NCBI GenBank assembly: GCA_027452145.1
Contig: DAIDHB010000166.1
Coordinates: forward strand, 1-32,993
Direction of reading: 5' to 3'
Length of the DNA: 32,993 bases
Source: Planctomycetales bacterium
GTDB taxonomy: Bacteria > Planctomycetota > Planctomycetia > Isosphaerales > Isosphaeraceae
Part shown: in pieces, positions 16,412 to 23,102 of the stretch
Position numbering within the stretch: position 1 is the stretch's first letter
How the letters are laid out: every line of letters begins with the position of its first letter
The notes under the pieces: generated by a model
What the model was told of the DNA's origin: nothing
The model's database searches: none
Seen by the model: the letters and a program-made list of their open reading frames with translations, nothing else
Position numbers and translations under genes: made by a program

Positions 16412-16669
16412 TCAGTCGATGCCTTCGCGGGTCAGCCGCGCGCGTCCGCGTCGCTTCACGTCCTCGATATCGAGGGGGATCGCGGGCTCACCGCGTTCCA
16501 TGCGATCGATCGCCGGCTGGAGCTCAGTCCGAAGGCGTTCCAGCTCCCTCTGGTAGGCCCGGAACGCCGCCACGCTCTCCTCGGGGGAGAGGGCGACGGA
16601 TCCGATCGCGATTTGATCTCCGAGGAAGCGGTGGAACACCACAAGCTCGCTCGAATTGTCCACGGCCAT
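16412..16669 (-). CDS. putative antitoxin of the ParE/RelE-type module
   Basis: This 85-residue protein precedes the toxin gene and is called an antitoxin from its position and composition. The start at 16669 (MAVDNSSELVVFHRFLGDQ) is chosen because GGAGG lies eight bases upstream; an in-frame ATG at 16687 lacks this. The sequence has a short N-terminal strand, then a Glu-rich helical part (SPEESVAAFRAYQRELERLR), and a C-terminal charged tail (DIEDVKRRGRARLTREGID), as expected for a toxin-wrapping region. A classical DNA-binding ribbon-helix-helix is not obvious, so the precise antitoxin family is not assigned. It could autoregulate the pair. Confidence 0.75.
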   Translation of the reverse strand: MAVDNSSELVVFHRFLGDQIAIGSVALSPEESVAAFRAYQRELERLRTELQPAIDRMERGEPAIPLDIEDVKRRGRARLTREGID

Positions 16670-16775
16670 GGTTGGCGCCTCCGTCATGCGATCGCGCTAC
16701 GCCCTCATCATAACCCCGCGAGCCGGAGTGCAGAAAGACGAAGGTTGACCAGGACCCTGGACGCCAGCCAGACTC

Positions 16776-16866
16776 GGGTTCCGGGCCCCCGGACCGACCG
16801 AGCTGGTTCCTCGTTACTTCTGTCGGTCCGATTCGGCCGGCACCGCCCCGCGTGGGCCCGGGCGGA
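16776..16866. repeat. dispersed repeat, partial copy C
   Basis: It shares GGTTCCGGGC near its start, and CGCCCCGCGTGGGCCCGGGC near its end, with copy B at 18062-18230. An unrelated stretch of about 30 bases interrupts the match, so it is a degraded or rearranged copy. Confidence 0.5.
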
Positions 16867-17030
16867 CGGTCTGTTCGGCCGGGGGCATGTCCAGGCCCAC
16901 TCCGGCTGGCTCTTCCCGTCTTGCCCCGACCCGGCCGGCCTCCCGGCTATCCGCAACCTCGCCGGAACGAGCCCCGCGGGAACACCAATCGGTCCGGCCT
17001 GTCGGATCGCCCGGGCCGCTTCCAGCGGGG

Positions 17031-17072
17031 TCGGATCGGATCGGATCGGACCGGTCGGCGCGGCGCGGCGCG
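17031..17072. repeat. short tandem array of TCGGA then CGGCG units
   Basis: Four perfect TCGGA units (17031-17050) are followed by about three CGGCG units. Such arrays can vary in length by slippage. It lies about 60 bases upstream of the small gene at 17134, in its presumed promoter region. Confidence 0.6.
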
Positions 17073-17133
17073 TTCCAGGTTCGGCCTTGGCGATCGCGCC
17101 AGAGACCGATACGATTCCGCCAGGAGGTGTCTC

Positions 17134-17358
17134 ATGCTCTCTCAACAAGCCCTGACCCTGTTCCGCCTGCACGTGGAGCGGCACGGGGACGTCGATGTGG
17201 ATGATGATACGCGACCGGTTTATCGAGAGCTGGCCCGCGCCGGGCTGATGCACGCCGTCAGTACCTACGCCGGTGGTCCGGAGTCCGCGTATCGGGTGAC
17301 CAGGGAGGGGTTCGAGCGGAAGGCCGAACTCCTCGCTTGCTCGAAGGCAGCGGGGTGA
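17134..17358 (+). CDS. small unknown protein, possible winged-helix fold
   Basis: This 74-residue protein is unrecognised. Its start is strongly supported: AGGAGGTG lies five bases before the ATG at 17134. The sequence runs as a helix (SQQALTLFRLHVERHG), a second helix (TRPVYRELARAGLM) and a hairpin with GGPESAYRVTREGFERK. The pattern of helix, YRELARAGLM and YRVTREGFER resembles the last helix and wing of winged-helix proteins, in which a residue pattern of 'x-L-x-x-x-GL-x ... Y-x-LT-x-x-G' is common. DNA binding is therefore possible but not shown. It lies between two repeat copies, converges with the next gene and may belong to the accessory segment. Confidence 0.7.
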   Translation: MLSQQALTLFRLHVERHGDVDVDDDTRPVYRELARAGLMHAVSTYAGGPESAYRVTREGFERKAELLACSKAAG

Positions 17359-17473
17359 TCGGATTCGTCGAGTCGACGGCGGCGGACCGGCGCGTGCGCG
17401 ACCCATCGGGCTCTCCGGGGTGCCGGCAAGAGCCGCGATGGGCAGGCAAGCCAGCGCGAATCCTGCCCGCAGC

Positions 17474-17953
17474 CTATCTCGACCGCGCCCGATTGATCCT
17501 CCGCGCCACGGCGCTGATCGGGAGCCGCGTCTTCGGCGCCGCCTTGATCGCCGCATCGTGATCCCCGTCGTGCATCAGCTCCTCGTATTCGTGGGAGATC
17601 GACGCGTCGATGCGGTCGCGCAGCCGGGCCCTGGCCCACAGGCGACTTCCCTTGTGCCCTTTCAGCAGGGCGGGGTTGAGCACGCCCGAGTCCACCACCA
17701 CGCCCGTCGTGTTCTCGCCGCCCTGGCGACCATGAGGATTGAACGCCCACCAATGGCCATCGCCATCGTAGTCGGGCTGGCCATTCATGCCGTCCGGTAT
17801 GCCGAGTTCGCGGTTGCGTCGGCTGACGTAGCTCTCTCCCACATCCTCCCATTCCCGTGCGATCTGCTGGGCATGCAATCCAGGATCAGCCGGGCGCCCA
17901 CCCCGCGCCGAGGGTGGGGTTCCGATCATCCCGGGCGGTGACTTCTTGCTCAT
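17474..17953 (-). CDS. unknown protein with conserved-looking SHEYEE segment
   Basis: This 159-residue protein is not recognised. The ATG at 17953 is not preceded by a clear ribosome-binding site. The sequence is protein-like rather than a shadow: WWAFNPHGRQGGENTTGV, then SGVLNPALLKGHKGSRLW, then a helical part ARARLRDRIDASISHEYEEL followed by MHDGDHDAAIKAAPKT. The clustered His, Glu and Asp residues (HEYEE, HDGDHD) could bind metal or be catalytic, which would fit a small toxin or effector-type domain. No signal peptide is present. It sits between a small gene and repeat copy B, pointing towards the small gene. Function cannot be assigned. Confidence 0.6.
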   Translation of the reverse strand: MSKKSPPGMIGTPPSARGGRPADPGLHAQQIAREWEDVGESYVSRRNRELGIPDGMNGQPDYDGDGHWWAFNPHGRQGGENTTGVVVDSGVLNPALLKGHKGSRLWARARLRDRIDASISHEYEELMHDGDHDAAIKAAPKTRLPISAVARRINRARSR

Positions 17954-18437
17954 CAGCCCATGTTATCCGGGCACGGGCATTGGCGCAAGCCTCCCGCGGT
18001 ACGCCGGCAAACACAGAACGAGGTCCGGAACCGGAACGGGGTCAAGGGAACTGGAAGCAGATCAGGAGCCGAATCGACGGTCGCCTTACCGTCGCGTTCG
18101 ATGATCGTCCCGATCGGTCTGGTCCGACCCGTCGAGCCCCGCCGTCGGCGGCCGGGACCCCGGCGTCGGTTCCGGGCTGCCGGTCCGGTTCAGTTCGGTC
18201 CGCCCCGCCCCGCGTGGGCCCGGGCGGTCCGGCCGCGAGGCACCGACGGGCGTTGCCCGGCGGCCGGACCGTCGGCGGACGGGACGGATGGGTCGAGGTC
18301 TCGGGGCGGGCTGTCGGGGACCGGATACGGGGCGCCGTTCGTTTCGAGCGACTCACGCGGCGGGGCCGCAACTCCCGGCCTCGCGATCGGAGCTCACGCG
18401 GAGATGCCGTGGCCTTCGCGCGAAACACCCGCTCCGC
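17954..18437. other. non-coding region with repeat copy B
   Basis: This region between the unknown gene and the stop of the sigma-factor fusion contains the second full copy of the dispersed repeat at 18062-18230. Other frames on both strands are Arg/Pro/Gly-rich and have no recognisable domain. No intact gene was seen. Confidence 0.5.
18062..18230. repeat. dispersed ~170-bp GC-rich repeat, copy B
   Basis: It begins at CAGGAGCCGAATCGACGG and aligns along its length with copy A at 15822-15990 in the same orientation, with several substitutions and small gaps. The two copies lie about 2.2 kb apart and enclose the toxin-antitoxin pair and two small genes. Confidence 0.7.
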
Positions 18438-21400
18438 CTAACCGCCGGCGGGCGGGAGGATCCGGAGGTCGCCCAGATCGCGGGTCTCGCCGGGCTCGAG
18501 GGTGATGTCGCGGGTGACGACGCCCAGGATCCGGAAGCCCCCTTCGAGCACCTGGAGCCGATACTTCGCGCTTGGGACCAGCCCATCGAGATGGAACCGG
18601 CCGTCGGCGTCGATGGAGAAGTGTTGCGTGTCGTAATTCCGGCCGTTGACCGTGTGGATCGGCAGCTTGCCGTCGTCGAGCAGGATCTCCAGGCCGCGCG
18701 ACCGCGGCTGGCCCCGGTCGTCCACCAGGCGGCCCTTCAGGTTCGCCCACGGGCGGAGCTGGAGGGTGACCGGACTGTCGCCGTCGGCGGTCACGGTCGC
18801 CATGCCCATCAGCTTGTCGGGGACATACCGGGCCACGACGAGCCGGCGCTCCCCGGGACGGAGGTTCGTCACCGAGAAGGATGACCCCGCCACCTGGCCG
18901 ATCGGGTTCTCGACCTGGTTTTGCAGGCCGCTCGCCTCGATCTGGTCCCGGGGACGGCCATCCGGCCCGACCACCTGAACGACACGGCTCGCGCCCTTTT
19001 TCAGGCGGATTTCGCAGGAAAACGTTTTGGCGCCCTCGGGGATGTTCACCTCAATTGTCGTGTTGCGGATGTACGGGCTGAAGCCGCGGGGGTCGTAGAA
19101 CACCTCGAAGGCATTATCCGGGTTGAGTCCAGCGATCTTCTCGGCGCCGATCCCTTCGAGGTGGTCGTGCCCGCCGCCGCCCGTGACGATCCCCCGACCG
19201 GGATAGCCGCGGATCCGGAACGACCCGTCGTCGTTCGTCCGGGCATTGTTGTCGAACCGAGGGCTGAGCCCGTCCTTCAGATCGCGCACCAGGTAGGGGT
19301 TATTCTGGAACGCGTGATATTCGATGGATTCGCCCCCAAGCCCTGCTCCGGTGGCGTCGTCGACGACGCGGCCGGTGATCCAGACCCCCTTCGCGAGCGG
19401 GAAGTCGAGGGTGATGGGGCCGCGGCCCTCGGCCGGAAGGTCGATCTCCCGGCCGAAGTAGGGCCGGTCCTCGGGGGCCTCGACCTTGAGGGACTCCCCG
19501 ACCATCGCGGGAAAGCCGTCGATCCGATAGCGGCCCCGTTCGTCAGTGGTCGCGAAGAAGCGGTCGAAGCCGGGGTATTCCAGCCGGGTCGGGGCCGGGC
19601 CGATGACCTTCACGCCGGCGAGCGGTGCGCCGGTCTCGCGGTCGCGGACCAACCCCGCGATCGTCCGCCCCGGCGAGAGGACGGCCTCGAACCGCCGGCC
19701 GAACAGCGAGAGTCCCAGGCCGGGATTGGTGATCCGCTTCGCTTCCTCGGGCATGTAGGCGGGGATCTCCAGCGGCGGGAGGTCGCGCGTCACCACGGCG
19801 ATCAGCGTCGAGGCGGTCTCGGGGACGCCGTCGATGTAGAGCTCGGTCACGCGCTCGCGGCCGATGCCCCGGATCGTGAACCGGCCGTCGGCATCGCTGG
19901 TCGTGGCGGCGATGAGCGGGGCGTAGAACGACGGCAGATCGCCGAGGATTCCGAACTCGAGCAGGCCCATCAGGACGACCTGGGCCCGGAGGTACTCGTT
20001 CATGTCGGCGGCGCGGCGGACGCGGGAAAGCCAGGGGTCGAGCCCCTCGCCCTTGGGGATCTCGGGGGCGGGACCGTCGCCGCGCCGGTCCATGAGGGCC
20101 ATGAGCGGGTCGCCGGCGCGGCGGGGCCAGAAGACGTCCCGCACCCGCACGCGGGCCCCGGCGACGGGCCGGCCGGTGCGATCGACCAGGCGGCCGTTGA
20201 TGGGCTCGTCCGGCACCAGGCGGAGGGTGACGCCGTCGCCCGGGCTGAGCGTGCCGAAGCCGTAGTCCGGGGCGGTCGCGACCAGCCAGGGCTTGATCGC
20301 CTTGACCTCCTCGGCATCGGTGTGGCGTGGGACGAGGTCCCTGGGGTCCGGCCTGGTGACGGTGATGGTGGCGCCGCCCGGGAGCCGCGTGACCGTGGTC
20401 CTCGGCACGGGCTTCGCCGGGGGCGCGTTGGGGTCGAGCCTGGGCCCGAGCTTCCGCCTGGCACTGAAGGTGAAACGGCCCTGGGCGTCGGTCGCGGCCT
20501 TGCGTTCCGGGGTTCTGAGGCCGAACTGGCGGCGAAACACCAGCGCGCCGGCGACGGGCTTGCCGTCGGGGTCGACGACCTGTCCGACTACGTCGAAGTC
20601 GCCCCAGCCGAGAGGGTCCGGTTCGTCGTCGGCCCGGGCAACGGGAACGGGTCCGGCCGGTGCCACGCTCGGGGCCGGGATCGGCGGACCCGGCGGGCCC
20701 ACCGGTGCGGTCCGGGGCGTCAGCACCCAGGCGAAGCCGGCGACCGCGAAGGCGGCCAGGACGAGGCCCGCGGCGACCTTCGCGAGCTGGTCGACTGCCA
20801 CCTCACGGACGACGGCCGACGCCAGCGCGCGAGGCGGCGCCGAGGCGAGCCTCGTGGCGGCCTCGATGAGTCGCGGCGGGACGACGGGTAGTGGCGGAGA
20901 GGCGTGGAGATCGTCGTCGCGGAGCCGCTCCCGCAGCCGGGCGCGGGCCGCGCTCAGCCGGCGCCGGAGGGTGGCCTCGCCGCAGCCGATCTCACGCGCG
21001 GCCTCGACCTGGGTCCGCCCTTCGAGCCAGCAGAGGACCAGGGCGCGCCGTTGCGGGTGCGGCAGCCGGGCGATCTCCTCGTGGAGCTGCGCGACGCGGG
21101 CGTCGGTCGAGGGGTCCGGGCGGGCCTCGGCCTCGAAGATGGCCAGGCCGTGCCGCTCGCGGGCGGCGCGCTTGAGGCGATCGGCGTTCCGCCGCCGTGC
21201 GACGCGGTAGGCGACCCCGTGCAGCCAGCCGCCGAGCGAGTCGTCCACGCGAATCGACCGGGCCTTCCGCACCAGCACGAGGAAGACGGCCTGGAAGGCA
21301 TCGTCGGCCTCGGACTCGTCGCGGAGGATGCCCCGGCAGACGCCCAGCACCATCCCGCCGTGGCGCGCTACGAGGGTAGCGAAAGCGCCCTCGTCGCCCG

Positions 21401-21509
21401 AGCCGACGTAGCGGCGGAGCAGCGCGCCGTCCGGGAGCGCCGTGGTTACTCCACCGTCGAAAAGCCGCTGGATCTGCGGCACGATCGCCCTGAGATGCGC
21501 CTTCGCCAT
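18438..21509 (-). CDS. membrane-anchored ECF sigma factor with carboxypeptidase-regulatory-like domains
   Basis: This 1023-residue protein fuses a cytoplasmic sigma factor to an external region. Residues ~30-105 form sigma region 2 (DEADDAFQAVFLVL-like, SLGGWLHGVAYRVARRR); residues ~140-195 form region 4 (LPHPQRRALVLCWLEGRTQ, EIGCGEATLRRRLSAARARL). A transmembrane helix (about 243-263, VAAGLVLAAFAVAGFAW) follows. The rest is extracytoplasmic and contains five carboxypeptidase-regulatory-like modules, each starting like VVGQVVDPDGKPVAGALVF, INGRLVDRTGRPVAGARVRV or IAGLVRDRETGAPLAGVKV. GAGGG lies about nine bases before the ATG at 21509. Planctomycetes are known for ECF sigma factors with long C-terminal extensions; an input-sensing role for the outer part, without a separate anti-sigma factor, is inference. 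Confidence 0.9.
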   Translation of the reverse strand: MAKAHLRAIVPQIQRLFDGGVTTALPDGALLRRYVGSGDEGAFATLVARHGGMVLGVCRGILRDESEADDAFQAVFLVLVRKARSIRVDDSLGGWLHGVAYRVARRRNADRLKRAARERHGLAIFEAEARPDPSTDARVAQLHEEIARLPHPQRRALVLCWLEGRTQVEAAREIGCGEATLRRRLSAARARLRERLRDDDLHASPPLPVVPPRLIEAATRLASAPPRALASAVVREVAVDQLAKVAAGLVLAAFAVAGFAWVLTPRTAPVGPPGPPIPAPSVAPAGPVPVARADDEPDPLGWGDFDVVGQVVDPDGKPVAGALVFRRQFGLRTPERKAATDAQGRFTFSARRKLGPRLDPNAPPAKPVPRTTVTRLPGGATITVTRPDPRDLVPRHTDAEEVKAIKPWLVATAPDYGFGTLSPGDGVTLRLVPDEPINGRLVDRTGRPVAGARVRVRDVFWPRRAGDPLMALMDRRGDGPAPEIPKGEGLDPWLSRVRRAADMNEYLRAQVVLMGLLEFGILGDLPSFYAPLIAATTSDADGRFTIRGIGRERVTELYIDGVPETASTLIAVVTRDLPPLEIPAYMPEEAKRITNPGLGLSLFGRRFEAVLSPGRTIAGLVRDRETGAPLAGVKVIGPAPTRLEYPGFDRFFATTDERGRYRIDGFPAMVGESLKVEAPEDRPYFGREIDLPAEGRGPITLDFPLAKGVWITGRVVDDATGAGLGGESIEYHAFQNNPYLVRDLKDGLSPRFDNNARTNDDGSFRIRGYPGRGIVTGGGGHDHLEGIGAEKIAGLNPDNAFEVFYDPRGFSPYIRNTTIEVNIPEGAKTFSCEIRLKKGASRVVQVVGPDGRPRDQIEASGLQNQVENPIGQVAGSSFSVTNLRPGERRLVVARYVPDKLMGMATVTADGDSPVTLQLRPWANLKGRLVDDRGQPRSRGLEILLDDGKLPIHTVNGRNYDTQHFSIDADGRFHLDGLVPSAKYRLQVLEGGFRILGVVTRDITLEPGETRDLGDLRILPPAGG

Positions 21510-21810
21510 CGTCCGTACCCTCGCACGAGACCCGCGACCCCTCCGACCTTCACCCTGCTATGCGCGAGGGGCAATCGATCCGATCATTATTCGGGGCGAA
21601 CGCGCATTTCCCTGGGGCCGGAGTGAAGAAGATCGTATCCGGCCCGCCCCCGGCTTGACGCCCCTCCCCTGCCCCTGTAGCATCCTCGTTGCGTACAGGA
21701 CGCTCCCGGTCCGCGGAAAGGGTAGAAGCCCACCTGCCTGCTCGAAAGCCAGACGAACCTTCTTTCGGCCCGTCGTGCGGACACCGGGCGCCCTCGGAAA
21801 GAAGGTTGTC
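21510..21810. other. divergent intergenic region with promoter for the ankyrin gene
   Basis: This 300-base spacer separates the divergent sigma-factor fusion and ankyrin genes. It carries a plus-strand promoter-like pair at 21653-21683 and, close to 21811, an AGAAGG ribosome-binding site. Confidence 0.5.
21653..21683 (+). promoter_or_regulatory. putative promoter of the ankyrin-repeat gene
   Basis: TTGACG (21653-21658) is followed after 19 bases by TAGCAT (21678-21683); 19 is longer than the usual 17, so the match is moderate. If used, transcription would begin near 21690, downstream of the ATG at 21689, which supports the later start at 21811. Confidence 0.35.
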
Positions 21811-23062
21811 ATGTCCACCGACTCGTCCGAAGAATCCCCGCGCGCTCCCCGACAAGCCCGACCTCCGCCACCTCAAGGGCCAGGCCAGGGATCTCCTGAA
21901 GGCCGGCCAGGCCGGGTCGCTCGCGAAGGCGCAGTTCCAGGTCGCCAGGCGATACGGCTTCGCGAGCTGGCGCAGGCTCAAGGCGCAAGTCGAATCGCTC
22001 CAGCTCGCCGGGCAGCTCAAACTGGCGATCGACGGCAACGACCTGGAGGCGGTGAAGGACCTGATGACGCGTCACCCGGAGCTCCACCGCGCCCCGCTCG
22101 GCTACGGCAAGGCGGGGCCGCTCGCGTGGGTCGCCGAATGCCGGGTGCCGCGCGTACCGCCGAGCAAGACGCGGCTCGCCATGGCGCGGTGGATGATCGA
22201 GAACGGCTCCGACATCCACCGGGGTGGCGACATGCCACTGATGCGCGCCGCGCTGGATGACATGAAACTCCCCATGGCCGAGCTCCTCGTGGCCCACGGC
22301 GCCGACATGAACGCACTTTCCTGCGGCGGAAGCTATCCCATCGTCCTCGCCCCGCTTGAGGCGTTCGCGCCCCGGACCTTGCAGTGGCTGCTCGACCGCG
22401 GCGCCGACCTGCACGCGGCGGCCAGGTATTGCTGCCCGATCGCGATGCTCACCTGCATCTACTCGCGAGGGGCCAGGCGGAAGAACGCGTGCCTCGAGAT
22501 CGTCGGCGCGGCCGGTTTCGGACTGCCGGATACTCCGGTGATGGCACTGCACCGCGGCCGGCTCGACCTGCTTCAGCAGCACCTCGACCGCGACACGTCC
22601 CTGCTGGAGCGACGGTTTACCGACCGAGAGGTCTTCTTCGATCGCGACGGCGCGCCGGGCGATGCGTATCCGGCGACACCGGTTTCCGGCGGCACACTGT
22701 TGCACCTGGCGCTCGAGTTCGACGATATCGAAGTGGCGCGATGGCTGATCGAGCGCGGGGCGGACGTGAATGCCCGGGCGATCCTCGACGGCGGACGCTT
22801 CCCGGGGCACACTCCGCTGTTCCACACGGTCGTCACCGCCGCGTACTCGACGGATGACTCCAGGGCCCGCCTGCTCCTCGACCATGGCGCCGATCCGAAC
22901 GCCCGCGCGACCTTCCCGCAGGGGGCCTATTTCCACGGCAATGCCCCCGCGGAGGCCCTCCACGACGTCACACCCATCGGCTATGCCCGTCGACACCCCG
23001 ACCAGCCCCTCGTGAACGCCCCGGCGATCGCGGCGATCGTCGAGCGCGGAGGGGTGGAGTGA
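21811..23062 (+). CDS. ankyrin-repeat protein with apparent N-terminal frameshift
   Basis: This is an ankyrin-repeat protein of about 415 residues. The conserved part begins at LPDKPDLRHLKGQARDLLKA and continues AQFQVARRYGFASWRRLKAQ, the N-terminal module usual in planctomycete ankyrin proteins. Ankyrin units follow (AELLVAHGADMNALS, LQWLLDRGADLHAAAR, ARWLIERGADVNARA, ARLLLDHGADPNARA). The expected ATG (21811), five bases after AGAAGG, lies in another frame. Removing one C from the CCCC at 21836-21839 would join MSTDSSEESRALPDKPDL in a single frame. A sequencing error or a real inactivating mutation is possible. The open frame also reaches back to an ATG at 21689, but that lies at or upstream of the likely transcription start. 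Ankyrin proteins mediate protein binding; the partner is unknown. Confidence 0.8.
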
Positions 23063-23102
23063 AGCGTGAGGGTGAGCACTCGTGTCCTGGCGAGGCTTCC
23101 GC

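Larger units (their letters stand above)
16670..17133. other. repeat-rich intergenic region upstream of the small gene
   Basis: This region between the divergent antitoxin and small-protein genes contains a partial copy (C) of the dispersed repeat at about 16776-16866 and a TCGGA/CGGCG short tandem array at 17031-17072. No gene-like frame was seen. AGGAGGTG just before 17134 is the ribosome-binding site of the following gene. Confidence 0.5.
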
